Assembly: GCF_900115435.1 (NCBI RefSeq)
Contig: NZ_FOWK01000011.1
Span: 95,611 to 159,610, forward strand
DNA: 64,000 nt
From: Prevotella sp. tf2-5
GTDB lineage: Bacteria > Bacteroidota > Bacteroidia > Bacteroidales > Bacteroidaceae
Direction of reading: 5' to 3'
The translations under genes were made by a program, and so were the position numbers. The stretch's first letter is position 1, and each line of letters begins with the position of its first letter. Shown one piece after another: positions 23,801-31,434 of the stretch. The notes below the pieces were generated by a model. The model had not been told where the DNA came from. It saw nothing but the letters and a program-made list of their open reading frames with translations, and searched no databases.

Positions 23801-25267
23801 ACCTAATATGGTCACCTCTCCAGTCGATGCGTTAATCGTCGCAACATCGCTCTGTTCTCTACCTAAGTAAGAAACAGTAATCTTATCTTCAGGATCAATG
23901 GCTGGACGCAAGGTCGGAGCAGACAGTGTCTCAGCTGTACCATAGACCGTGGAGAGAGAAGTCTCTGACAAGTCGAAGAGTTTACCTTTAACGACATCAC
24001 TAGTAGCATCGCCAAAAACTGTCCATGCGGTAACCGTTGCGGCACCTTGCAAGGGGACATTATCTCCTTGCATATCATATAACGCATTGGTAACATCAGC
24101 CAAAGACTCGTCCACATAGTCAATGGAATAACGAATCTCCCATGAAGGGTCACCCTCAAAACCAAACGTTGGTTCATTTTGCTGATTAGATGAAGCATAC
24201 ATAGAAGGACGCGGCAAATCCGAAAAGGCAATAGCACCCGCTGCTTCAGAGCCATCTTTCTTTAACAAATGTTTTCCGACTAGTTGAACAGACTCTTGTT
24301 TTTCTGCATCCCAATCCTCTATTGTAGCAGGTCCGTATGTATAATCACCATCCCAATAAAGTCCTGTGAGTGTGAGTGAAGAGAAATCGCGAATCGGTCG
24401 GTTGTTGTTGAAAGTCAATTGATTACCCGAGCCTGTACTCTTTAGCGTTAGAACACCACTGGGGTGAACGTTTCTTACAGCCGTTGCGGAGTCACCTGCA
24501 CCAACACTACAATAACCACTTACGTCGATTGTCAGGTCGCTCAATACACTAAAAACATTGTAATAAGTCAAATCGGCATTCTGCAGACTCAATGTATTGC
24601 TAGTATTATCAAAAGACACTTTACCTGCTAATGACTGATCGTTTGGAAACAAATCAGTTTTATTCTCATCGCTCAATTGCGTATAACCCACCCATAAAGA
24701 ATAGTGAGGAGTGGAAGTAATAGTAGCATTTTGAAGAATAACACCTGAAAATTGTACTCCTTTAAACTGTTTTGCAGTAGCATTATAGGCGTAGGGTGTT
24801 TCTGAAGAAACATACAAGCCATCCATGCTCACATTATCAAAACCATCAATAATTGATTTTCCGACCGTATTATCCAGATACATGGTGCTACCCTCAGTAC
24901 CACTCTGAAGAGTTAAATTATGGGTTCCAGCTACATCAGCATTGGCACCAATATAACTTTCAATCATATTCGTTCCATTGAATATAATCGTCAAGTTCTC
25001 CAGTCCACTTTGAACACCACCGTAGCCGATTGCTACGTTTGTAAGCGTCAGGGTGTTAGAATTAGCGTCAAACACAGCAGTACCTTCTGTCAAATACTGA
25101 CCAGTAATGTTTGAAGCATTGGCGCTGGTCACATTCACACCTGCAACGGTCAGTCCGTAATCAGTCTGTCCCCACACCCCCATTGGCAGGAGCAATAAGG
25201 CGAAGAACAAAGAAAGCTGCCTGAGCACTCTTGTTCGATTGTGTTGATTTAGTAATAATTCTCTCAT
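20801..25267 (-). CDS. Large secreted repeat protein with type IX-like C-terminal tail
   Basis: 1488 residues from MRELLLNQHNRTRVLRQLSL, followed by a hydrophobic core and a cleavage site near VWGQ. The first two thirds contain about six repeats of roughly 100-150 residues built on YxLxVGxTQVTxxNAxDVxGDG, TVSFDxxxNTLTLNGA and LTVDLxGxNTI (for example YSLFIGDTQVTEANADDVLG and YGVQIGETQIYEGNAADVFG). They resemble repeat modules of beta-helical surface and carbohydrate-binding proteins. The C-terminal part has a leucine-rich-like stretch (VEDIEVDAFDELSGDITYVD) and ends YDLSGRRVLYPKKGMYIMNG, then KKVIIK, a sorting tail typical of Prevotella secreted proteins. It is expected outside the cell or on the surface; ligand unknown. 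The 20-residue longer reading lies over the promoter. Confidence 0.85.
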   Translation of the reverse strand: MRELLLNQHNRTRVLRQLSLFFALLLLPMGVWGQTDYGLTVAGVNVTSANASNITGQYLTEGTAVFDANSNTLTLTNVAIGYGGVQSGLENLTIIFNGTNMIESYIGANADVAGTHNLTLQSGTEGSTMYLDNTVGKSIIDGFDNVSMDGLYVSSETPYAYNATAKQFKGVQFSGVILQNATITSTPHYSLWVGYTQLSDENKTDLFPNDQSLAGKVSFDNTSNTLSLQNADLTYYNVFSVLSDLTIDVSGYCSVGAGDSATAVRNVHPSGVLTLKSTGSGNQLTFNNNRPIRDFSSLTLTGLYWDGDYTYGPATIEDWDAEKQESVQLVGKHLLKKDGSEAAGAIAFSDLPRPSMYASSNQQNEPTFGFEGDPSWEIRYSIDYVDESLADVTNALYDMQGDNVPLQGAATVTAWTVFGDATSDVVKGKLFDLSETSLSTVYGTAETLSAPTLRPAIDPEDKITVSYLGREQSDVATINASTGEVTILGPGSETFNVGFTLDDGCTVLNYEYLTFDVTVQKSYSLFIGDTQVTEANADDVLGDGKVSFTVSGGQEAAPTYTLTLNGAALTAPVKVGLANLTFDIRGNNTITTNTTCIQNTATTGVPSLTFKSNADVVGSLTLTNNSDETDDGVISSSFYSNNTSYYTISKELALIILRNGEYTFNTYYFTAGEVHNVQFVPSYGVQIGETQIYEGNAADVFGDGTVSFDKTKNILTLNGASLSGPLSTSLATLTVDLIGENTLRNYYDGHVIETPYGDDVTITFKSSADVKGMLTMTMNYSQDGNMASEHVTMEYTSPLSVISGSMTGNVGNKSVVIGVNYGITITTAGGSYPVTSDNRLDVLGDGGSVQFDGKNTLILNNAWISSVILGADDSWVKKGLTIYLKGDNTIGEQEQDGLIYQGQGANVSLTFATGDVEPGTLTLSYSDQPLVGFTPTYLNNLTDMMNPDLHQITIAVSMEPFVTQSEKEKTEDGNGIGLGKDLEQVVQGLSAEAATTLLGEGVIVNKILYTLPNNDDGYIDDPDYVAVNGKVVALNTPMDDGEVNDILEYIKNGLIQPGTKLGDPYTFAYYFHGMSFLLPAGSGDIILDVNTNEAGELHVKVGNNDPVVISATTGFEERRVPYALTEASYVFIYNVTSAPSSSRRSAGHRAPGRKETTTVGIKGLSVSASDVSPAPGPALSPKKLDKSLLVKEGNHITVKDMDVEDIEVDAFDELSGDITYVDLRQTSIKGMSVNRMISDDLFKKLPEKTFIYLPAGNEVITGTKNVVVGSVCNDMELDAAAPFEASKDFVAVKAVHARDFSTMLDKHCTVYLPFALDEEQASSLGTFYEMTGIADGKIMFTSVKETKANMPYMFKPAKETVSAKMVEVKATIPGAPVVGSATFEGTYDQKSILSDASTQYYCFKAEDGILVHVIDNSMTVDPFRCYIKVTGGASLGRFLDIVVDDETTAVKNIKVGSEDNVYYDLSGRRVLYPKKGMYIMNGKKVIIK

Positions 25268-25324
25268 GTTTGTTATTGTTTTGATTGTTAATTCAGGTTT
25301 ATAGTATATGCTACTATTCGTTTG

Positions 25325-25332
25325 CAAAGATA
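25325..25332 (-). promoter_or_regulatory. -7 element (TATCTTTG) of the surface-protein gene
   Basis: The minus strand reads TATCTTTG, 57 bp before the start codon at 25267. No TTTG is seen at the -33 distance. Confidence 0.4.
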
Positions 25333-25598
25333 TAAAAAAATTAGGAATCTACATTATAAATAATGTATTATATTTTTTGCTTGGTGTATCATCTTTTTGA
25401 ATCATCTTGACAAAGATCGCCTGTAGAATCGCATAAAATCCACCAAGGTCGAAGTCGGCTTCAAATACGCGAAAATAGAGCCGTTACGATAAGTCGCTGT
25501 AAGAGAGACGGTTATCTATCCGGAACAGTTTTTAACCCTTAAAAAAGGGTGCAAAAACAACCAAAAAGTGCTGTTTTTGCCCTTGTTTTTCACGTAGA

Positions 25599-25633
25599 AA
25601 GGTGCCGCCTTTCGGGTCAGAAGGCGGCACCTT
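25599..25633. repeat. 13-bp inverted repeat, GC-rich
   Basis: AAGGTGCCGCCTT and AAGGCGGCACCTT flank the 9-nt loop TCGGGTCAG. A smaller GTTAG/CTAAC hairpin with GGCAC in the loop follows at 25640-25656. The T-rich tail of a terminator is missing. Confidence 0.75.
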
Positions 25634-25703
25634 CCGGGTAGTTAGTCGGCACCTAACACCCTCGAAGGTGGCACCTAACTCCTTTCTTGTCCATTTCAAA
25701 CAA

Positions 25704-25737
25704 TTTGGGAGCTCCTATTTTTCTAGAAGCTCCCAAA
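25704..25737 (-). terminator. Terminator-like hairpin after the partner-switching operon
   Basis: TTTGGGAGCT (25704-25713) pairs with AGCTCCCAAA (25728-25737), 10 bp with a 14-nt loop. It lies 38 bp after the stop of the last operon gene at 25775. Confidence 0.6.
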
Positions 25738-25774
25738 ATCCGAACATAAAATCCGGCAAGTTTTCTTTACAATA

Positions 25775-26704
25775 TTACATCGGTAAAGTCATGACGAAGC
25801 GGGCACCCTTGGCGGTGTTAGCCGTATCCAGCATCAATTCACCACCTAAGCGGCGGGCAATGCTGCGGGCAAAGGTAAGACCGAGTCCCTGACCGTCAAA
25901 ATAGCTGTTGAGCTTGACGAACGGCTCGAAGATACGCTCTGCCTCATTGGCAGGAACACCCATGCCAGAGTCTGTCACCGTGTAGGTGATCTTCGAATCC
26001 TGCAGACTGGCATCCACATCCAATGTCACAGTACCATCCGTCGTGAACTTCTTGGCATTGTCGAGTACCAGTGCCAGTGCATGGGCAGCCTGTTTCTCAT
26101 TCGTCTGCAACATTGAGGCAGCCTGCGGACTGACCTTTAACTCGAAGGCAAAATACTGGCACTTGTCGATTGCGGACTCAGCGACAGCACGTTTAGCGAC
26201 CTGCTCGGCAACGATATTGTCGTTACGCTCAAGAGCTGTCTCACTACCCATGTCGTTGATATCCTGGATGCTACAAACCATACCAGACAATGGAGCGGCG
26301 ACAGCGGCATCCCACTTATCCAGTTCCTTCGACATCTTCTCTGTAATCTGCTGAAGGAACTCCTTGTTGATACGCAAAGACTCCGCATTGGTCTTGCCGG
26401 CAGCCTGCAGATCAGCATTCTGTTTCTCCAGGAAGGAATTACGCTCCTCCAGTTTACGACTGTTCTCCTCCATCTTGTCATAAAGGTCGAGTGCCTGCTC
26501 GTAACCCTCACCGACATTCTCAAAGTTCTTTTGAAGACTACGATAGTCCTCAAGCAGTTGTTGTTGTTCATCCACACGACGCTGATAGTCCCTCAGCAAC
26601 GTCTCCTGCTCGTTCGCCTGGTCATGACCACCCTTGATTTGGAAATACAAGGCAACGGCAAGGATGACAACGATGATAACTAAGGCAATAATAACGAATA
26701 TCAT
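25775..26704 (-). CDS. Membrane-anchored kinase-like ATPase lacking the phosphoacceptor His
   Basis: 309 residues. One N-terminal membrane helix (residues 2-20, IFVIIALVIIVVILAVALYF), a coiled coil to about residue 105, then a region in the place of a HisKA domain and a complete HATPase domain: HALALVLDNAKKFT (N box), VTDSGMGVPANEAE (G1), RIFEPFVKLNSYFDGQ (F) and GLGLTFARSIARRLGGELML (G2). The H-box, usually MSHELRTPL, reads MSKELDKWDAAVAAPLSGM, so Lys replaces the His. No receiver domain or response-regulator gene is nearby. As last gene of the STAS/RsbW/RsbU set it may act as a Ser/Thr protein kinase or an ATP-dependent binder in partner switching; this is inference. Confidence 0.85.
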   Translation of the reverse strand: MIFVIIALVIIVVILAVALYFQIKGGHDQANEQETLLRDYQRRVDEQQQLLEDYRSLQKNFENVGEGYEQALDLYDKMEENSRKLEERNSFLEKQNADLQAAGKTNAESLRINKEFLQQITEKMSKELDKWDAAVAAPLSGMVCSIQDINDMGSETALERNDNIVAEQVAKRAVAESAIDKCQYFAFELKVSPQAASMLQTNEKQAAHALALVLDNAKKFTTDGTVTLDVDASLQDSKITYTVTDSGMGVPANEAERIFEPFVKLNSYFDGQGLGLTFARSIARRLGGELMLDTANTAKGARFVMTLPM

Positions 26705-26710
26705 AGCAGA

Positions 26711-27022
26711 TTAATCTTTTCTCTGTTCTACCTTCATAAACTTCGTAAAACCAGTCATATTCAGTACCTTGTAGATCTCAGGGCTTACGTTCGTCATCTT
26801 GAACTGACCCTTCTGCTGCATGACGGTACGCATGGTCTTCTGAATCACACGCAGACCAGAACTTGCCATATAGTTCAGTTCTGTACAGTCCATCTCCAGG
26901 TCAACACCACCATCTGCCAATGCTGGCTCGATATCACGTTCAAACTCACCGGCATTCATAGTGTCAATACGCTGTCCGGTCTTAATAATGGTCTTACCAT
27001 TCTCTTTCAAAATCTGTGTCAT
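26711..27022 (-). CDS. STAS-domain anti-anti-sigma-like protein (RsbV/SpoIIAA type)
   Basis: 103 residues, a single STAS domain. The phosphorylation site is present: LEMDCTELNYMASSGLRVIQ, in which the first Ser of SSGLR is the expected target. The N-terminal beta strands (GKTIIKTGQRIDTMNAGEFE) also fit. In known systems the unphosphorylated form binds the kinase of the RsbW type and frees its partner; the PP2C enzyme regenerates it. It lies between the RsbW-like gene and the kinase-like ATPase with short gaps. The released target is not known here. Confidence 0.93.
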   Translation of the reverse strand: MTQILKENGKTIIKTGQRIDTMNAGEFERDIEPALADGGVDLEMDCTELNYMASSGLRVIQKTMRTVMQQKGQFKMTNVSPEIYKVLNMTGFTKFMKVEQRKD

Positions 27023-27053
27023 AGTTGTTATTTTTTAATGTTAATGTTTTACT

Positions 27054-27473
27054 TTACTTGATTTCCTTCTTCATCGTCAACAGGTTCTTACCCTCCAGTC
27101 GCTGATAAGTCACCTCGTTCATGATGTTCTTGACGATATAGATACCCATACCGCCCAAGTCACGCTCGGCGGGGTTCACATCCATATCAGCACTTTCACT
27201 CAGCGTGGGATCAAACTCCCTTCCACGATCAGTAAGCACAAAGGTCAGTTCCTTTCCTTTGCTTTCCGCCTTCAGTTCAATGTCGGCTTCCGTTCCTTCG
27301 GGATAGGCATAGGAGATGACATTTACCACCATCTCCTCAATAACTAGGTTGAGGTTCATCTGGAGTTCCATGTCAAGTCCTAATTCCTCCCCGATTTCTT
27401 CAATGAACTGGTTGACTCGCACCAGTTCGTCCATTCGGTTCTTAATACAGATCTCTTTCTCCATATAGTTCAT
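27054..27473 (-). CDS. RsbW/SpoIIAB-like serine kinase (anti-sigma-type ATPase)
   Basis: 139 residues, an HATPase_c_2 domain of the anti-sigma regulatory kinase type: LNLVIEEMVVNVISYAYPEG (N box with Glu and Asn), VLTDRGREFDPTLSES (G1) and GGMGIYIVKNIMNEVTYQRL (G2). It should phosphorylate the STAS protein encoded next. The start codon overlaps the stop of the PP2C gene as TAATG, so the two are coupled. G1 has Glu where a second Gly is usual (DRGREFDP). No sigma factor gene is adjacent. Confidence 0.92.
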   Translation of the reverse strand: MNYMEKEICIKNRMDELVRVNQFIEEIGEELGLDMELQMNLNLVIEEMVVNVISYAYPEGTEADIELKAESKGKELTFVLTDRGREFDPTLSESADMDVNPAERDLGGMGIYIVKNIMNEVTYQRLEGKNLLTMKKEIK

Positions 27474-29488
27474 TATAATTTAGGTAAATTTCCTTGTACT
27501 TTCACACACAGCATGGTGAGGTCGTCACTCTGTTCAGCACCATTGGCGTGGCGCACCACATCCGCCTTCATCATCTCAACAGTCTGTTGTGAGCTGACAA
27601 ACTCATGCTTCTCCAACATCTCCAGCAACAGGTCGTCACCATACTGGTCGTGGTTCTCATTCTCTGCCTCATTCAGTCCGTCACTATAGACGAAGAACGG
27701 GCATCCGCTGATATCATCAATATGCTCTCCCTCATAAGGAAGTCCTGCCCATAGTCCCAAGGGGGCGTTAGCCTCCATCTCTATAAAATGAGTGGTACCG
27801 TCATGCATCTTAATGACTGGTGGGTTATGTCCCGCATTACAGAAGTCAAGACGCCCGGTGGGAAGATCTATGATACCAATGAACATCGTCACGAACATAC
27901 CACTGTCGTTATCCTCCGACAAGGCATTATTCAACTTATCGGCAATCTCTGCGGGAGGAAGTCCTTGCTGGGAGACCACACGGAACAGGTTACGAGCCAC
28001 CGCCATGAACAAAGAGGCTGGCACACCCTTTCCACTCACATCACCCAGACAGAAATAGAGTTTCTCGTCAAGCAAGATGAAGTCATAGAGGTCACCACCT
28101 ACCGCCTTCGCCGGTGTCATCGACGCAAAGAGGTCAATATCCGTACGCTCAGGGAATGGCGGGAATTTCTGGGGAATCATACTCTGCTGGATGTCACGGG
28201 CAATACGGAGGTCACTCTCAATACGCTCCTTTGCCGTTGTCGTCTCCTCCAACTGGTCGTAGGCAGTCAACAATTCCTCGTGTGTCGTCTGCAGTTTCTC
28301 ATGGGCGACCTTCAGGCGTTTGGCTGCGATATAGCGGAAGATGCTGAATATCACCAGCGCAAGGATGATGAGCCCGACGATGATCATCGTGTTACGGAAC
28401 TGTGCACGCTCTTTCTCCATCTTCAGCTCATCGACCTTGAACAGCGTGTTCATCTCATTCAGCTGCTGTTTGGTGCCCTGGGTATTGACAGAGTCGTTGA
28501 TCTGATACATCCTCAGGTAATAGTCTGCCGCCTCCTTATAGTGTCCCAGAGCCATCAGGATATCCGCACGTTGACTGATGATATCAATATAAACCGTCAT
28601 GTCGCTGTCGTCAAAGAGCGCCATACGCTTGTCATTCAGTTTAAGAGCCTCTGGATAGCGTTTCTGCTGATAGCGCAGCTTAGCCATATAGAACAGCCAT
28701 GACTGTGCTCTCAAGGATGTCTCGGAATCAATGAGGGCATACGCCTTCTTCAAGTCATCCTCACCCGGTCCCAGTTGTCCTAATCCCAGATGAGCCTGGG
28801 CACATGCCATATAATAATAGGTATATAAGACTTTCTTGGTATCTTCACTAATCGTCGTCTTATACTGCTCCTCATACTCTTTCAGGAAATCTTGCCAGCG
28901 TTTCGTCAGTTTCTCCAGTTGCTGGTATTCCTTTTTCAAGTTGAGGATATCCCCGTAATAAGCATAGAGATCGGGAAGCACCGTAGGGTATGGATTGATA
29001 TTAGACAAGAGGTCCAGTCCTTTCTGATAGGAATTGATACTCTCGTCATAGTTACTGAGCGTGGCATACACACTACCCATGGTATAGTAGGCATAGCCCA
29101 TTCCGTAGTTGTCACCTCGCTGCTTGGCATCATCGAACATCGCCTGTACCTCACGCAGTGCCTTATTGGGTTGTCCACTATACAGATAGGTATTGGCAAG
29201 ATGGGTCCATAACTCATAATACTGATTCCACTGTCCTGTCTTCCGAACCTCCACCATGTCCTTAGGAACATGATTGATGATGGAGTCGTCCATCGCATGG
29301 TTATAGAAAAGGGCAGCACGATTACAGATCGCCTTAGCCAGCAGGGTATCGATCTTATGACTTCTGCATGAGTCTATCATCTTGTCAAGGGCATTGAGCT
29401 GACGATCGAATTGTGACTGTGCGCCTACAGAGAGGAAGCTCCCTATAGCCGTCAGCAGTAATACAACAGATGTTCTCAATGTGGTCAT
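27473..29488 (-). CDS. PP2C phosphatase (SpoIIE/RsbU type) with TPR sensor region
   Basis: 671 residues. Signal peptide or first membrane segment at 7-23 (cut near VGAQ), then about 340 residues of periplasmic TPR-like helices (NLYGMGYAYYTMGSVY-type repeats such as NYGMGYAYYTMGSVYATLSN), a membrane helix at about 365-388 (MIIVGLIILALVIFSIFRYI), a coiled coil, and a PP2C domain from about 430: VGGDLYDFILLDEKLYFCLG, DVSGKGVPASLFMAVARNLF, CNAGHNPPVI, VYSDGLNEAENE and EQSDDLTMLCV. It should dephosphorylate the STAS protein of this operon in response to a periplasmic cue. It follows the AraC gene by 8 bp. Confidence 0.93.
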   Translation of the reverse strand: MTTLRTSVVLLLTAIGSFLSVGAQSQFDRQLNALDKMIDSCRSHKIDTLLAKAICNRAALFYNHAMDDSIINHVPKDMVEVRKTGQWNQYYELWTHLANTYLYSGQPNKALREVQAMFDDAKQRGDNYGMGYAYYTMGSVYATLSNYDESINSYQKGLDLLSNINPYPTVLPDLYAYYGDILNLKKEYQQLEKLTKRWQDFLKEYEEQYKTTISEDTKKVLYTYYYMACAQAHLGLGQLGPGEDDLKKAYALIDSETSLRAQSWLFYMAKLRYQQKRYPEALKLNDKRMALFDDSDMTVYIDIISQRADILMALGHYKEAADYYLRMYQINDSVNTQGTKQQLNEMNTLFKVDELKMEKERAQFRNTMIIVGLIILALVIFSIFRYIAAKRLKVAHEKLQTTHEELLTAYDQLEETTTAKERIESDLRIARDIQQSMIPQKFPPFPERTDIDLFASMTPAKAVGGDLYDFILLDEKLYFCLGDVSGKGVPASLFMAVARNLFRVVSQQGLPPAEIADKLNNALSEDNDSGMFVTMFIGIIDLPTGRLDFCNAGHNPPVIKMHDGTTHFIEMEANAPLGLWAGLPYEGEHIDDISGCPFFVYSDGLNEAENENHDQYGDDLLLEMLEKHEFVSSQQTVEMMKADVVRHANGAEQSDDLTMLCVKVQGNLPKL

Positions 29489-29496
29489 GACTGGTC

Positions 29497-30381
29497 TTAT
29501 ACGATGATTCTGGTCTTATGATAATTCTCCCTGAACTCCGATGGAGAGCAGTTCTTTTTCTTTTTGAAGATACGGTTGAAGTTACTGAGGTTGTTAAACC
29601 CACAGGCATAGCTGATCTCAGCAATACTCTTGGAAGTGTCCACCAACATCCGACTGGCAAAGCCCAACCGGAGGTCAATGATATACTCACTGAGATTCCT
29701 GCCTGTATGCAACTTGAAGAAACGGCTGAATGCCGACGGGCTCATCCCTGCAATTCCCGCCATCGTTGCCAGGCGGATCTCATCCATATAGTTCTGACTG
29801 ATATAGTTCTTGACTTTCAAGATACGACGGGAATCACTGCCTGCCTCTACTTTCGCATAGCTACTGGTGGCAAGGGTGCGGGCTCCGTCACATTTAGACA
29901 ACTCATAAAGGATGGTCATAAACTGAGTCACTGCATAGAAGCCGTCCTTCACCGAACTCAACGTGTCAATCAAATGGTAAACACGCATGATAGCCTCCAA
30001 GGGGAAAGAGAGTCCCTTACGAGCTTCCAGCATCATCTTACGCATCGAATTGAAAGGATTATGTGAGAGGAAGCTGTCTTCGCTAAGGTCAAAATAGAAC
30101 TGGACCGTCACCTCACGGATATCCTCACTGGTACAGGTGTTCTGTTCCCAGACATGCTCCAAGTCCGGACTCGTGATCAATACCAAGTCAAACTCGTCAA
30201 TAATCTCGTTAGAGTCACCGACGATACGGCGCACACCAGGGGCATGCTCCACAAAATTCAGTTCGAAGACCTCATGATTGTGAATAGGATAGGTGAACTC
30301 TTTCTTCCTGCGATCCGCAATATAGAGAGAATCCTTACCCATCAAGGGCGTTATCTCATGAATAACCCTGCTTTCCTCCAT
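29497..30381 (-). CDS. AraC-family transcription regulator
   Basis: 294 residues. The N-terminal half has a cupin-like sensing fold (YPIHNHEVFELNFVEHAPGV, then EIIDEFDLVLITSPDLEHVW). The C-terminal 100 residues are the two helix-turn-helix units of AraC/XylS proteins: LATMAGIAGMSPSAFSRFFK and ISYACGFNNLSNFNRIFKKK, ending CSPSEFRENYHKT. It probably binds a small metabolite. It starts 5 bp after the dapA stop and is followed after 8 bp by the PP2C gene, so it may control this operon or act as a downstream output. Confidence 0.92.
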   Translation of the reverse strand: MEESRVIHEITPLMGKDSLYIADRRKKEFTYPIHNHEVFELNFVEHAPGVRRIVGDSNEIIDEFDLVLITSPDLEHVWEQNTCTSEDIREVTVQFYFDLSEDSFLSHNPFNSMRKMMLEARKGLSFPLEAIMRVYHLIDTLSSVKDGFYAVTQFMTILYELSKCDGARTLATSSYAKVEAGSDSRRILKVKNYISQNYMDEIRLATMAGIAGMSPSAFSRFFKLHTGRNLSEYIIDLRLGFASRMLVDTSKSIAEISYACGFNNLSNFNRIFKKKKNCSPSEFRENYHKTRIIV

Positions 30382-30386
30382 TCACC

Positions 30387-31274
30387 TCATATTTTTAATT
30401 CTTTCATGATTTCACTCATCCGTTGCAAGGTAGAGATACGCGTCGGCACTAAAGGCAGACGGAGCACATTCTGAATATAACCCATCTCATGAAGCATCGC
30501 CTTGACACCAGCAGGATTACCATCGACAAACAACAAAGAGAAAAGGTCTTGGAAACGATGATGAATTTTCCGAGCAGGATCATACTCACCTTTCATCTGC
30601 AGGCGGATCATCTTGGAGAACTCACGGGGCAAGGCATTGCCAATCACGCTGATAGCACCCACCGCACCACATGACACCATGGGGAAGGTCAGCGCGTCAT
30701 CACCAGAGAGCACCTCAAAGCCACGGGGCTTGTTCTTGATAATCTCATCCACCTGCTCCAGATTACCACTTGCCTCCTTGATGGCAACGATATTCTGACA
30801 GTCACGAGCCAGACGAACTGTCGTCTCTGCTTTCATGTTCACACCAGTACGTCCCGGAACATTATAAAGGACAACGGGTAATGAGGTAGCTGCAGCTATG
30901 GTTTTAAAATGCTGATAAAGTCCTTCCTGTGAAGGCTTGTTGTAATAAGGGCATACACTCAAGATGCCATCAACACCCCGGAAGTCACGTGTTTGCAGTT
31001 CCTGAACAATCTCTGCGGTGTTATATCCACCACATCCGACAAGAATAGGCACTCTGCCACCCACTAAACTGACTACCAGATCCTTGATCTTCTGTTTCTC
31101 CTCTGCCGTCAAAGTGGGTGTCTCACCCGTTGTGGCAAGAATACAGAAGAAATCAGCGCCATTGTCGAGCTGATATTCCACGAGACGAATCAGCGACTTA
31201 TAATCCACCGACCCGTCTTCCAAAAAAGGGGTTATCAGTGCTATTCCTAATCCTTTGAAGATATTATGTACCAT
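30387..31274 (-). CDS. dapA: 4-hydroxy-tetrahydrodipicolinate synthase
   Basis: 295 residues from MVHNIFKGLGIALITPFLED. It condenses pyruvate and aspartate semialdehyde in the lysine/diaminopimelate pathway. Motifs: ILATTGETPTLTAEEKQKIK, VGCGGYNTAEIVQEL, VCPYYNKPSQEGLYQHF, VVLYNVPGRTGVNM with the catalytic Tyr, IVAIKEASGNLEQV with the Schiff-base Lys, and LSGDDALTFPMVSCGAVGAI. A reading with 11 more residues would start inside the promoter. It is the first gene of the string running into the AraC and partner-switching genes; a functional link is not evident. Confidence 0.95.
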   Translation of the reverse strand: MVHNIFKGLGIALITPFLEDGSVDYKSLIRLVEYQLDNGADFFCILATTGETPTLTAEEKQKIKDLVVSLVGGRVPILVGCGGYNTAEIVQELQTRDFRGVDGILSVCPYYNKPSQEGLYQHFKTIAAATSLPVVLYNVPGRTGVNMKAETTVRLARDCQNIVAIKEASGNLEQVDEIIKNKPRGFEVLSGDDALTFPMVSCGAVGAISVIGNALPREFSKMIRLQMKGEYDPARKIHHRFQDLFSLLFVDGNPAGVKAMLHEMGYIQNVLRLPLVPTRISTLQRMSEIMKELKI

Positions 31275-31296
31275 AATAGAAATATATTTCTGTTTG

Positions 31297-31304
31297 CAAA
31301 AGTA
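31297..31304 (-). promoter_or_regulatory. -7 element (TACTTTTG) of dapA
   Basis: The minus strand reads TACTTTTG 23 bp before the dapA start. The -33 position has no TTTG. Confidence 0.45.
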
Positions 31305-31380
31305 CACAAAAATATCGAAAAAGGAAACGGAATAAAAGAAAAATTTACAGAATATATAGAATTAATTGTCAAATGAAAAT

Positions 31381-31410
31381 GGTCATACTGGTACAGACAC
31401 CAATATGACC
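31381..31410 (-). terminator. Terminator-like hairpin after glgB
   Basis: GGTCATA pairs with TATGACC and, after one mismatch, TGGT with ACCA. On the minus strand TTTTCATTT follows. It is 25 bp after the glgB stop. Confidence 0.6.
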
Positions 31411-31434
31411 ACTATCCATGAGTGTATCTTTGCT

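Larger units (their letters stand above)
25333..25774. other. Non-coding stretch with several hairpins
   Basis: No reading frame here looks coding. Bases 25375-25540 show nothing recognisable. From 25540 to 25740 three structures follow: a stem of AAGGGTGCAAAAACA against TGTTTTTGCCCTT (about 25545-25583), a 13-bp GC-rich stem (25599-25611 with 25621-25633) and the terminator-like hairpin at 25704-25737. The hexamer GGCACC or its complement occurs four times between 25601 and 25675. Confidence 0.6.

Noticed and set aside
25599..25675. Repeated GGCACC segments as a CRISPR or IS end
   Set aside because: Units are too short and irregular, and no transposase or cas gene is present.
27788..28702. 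304-residue plus-strand frame opposite the PP2C gene
   Set aside because: Fully inside the well-supported phosphatase gene; His/Arg/Gln-rich translation without motif.
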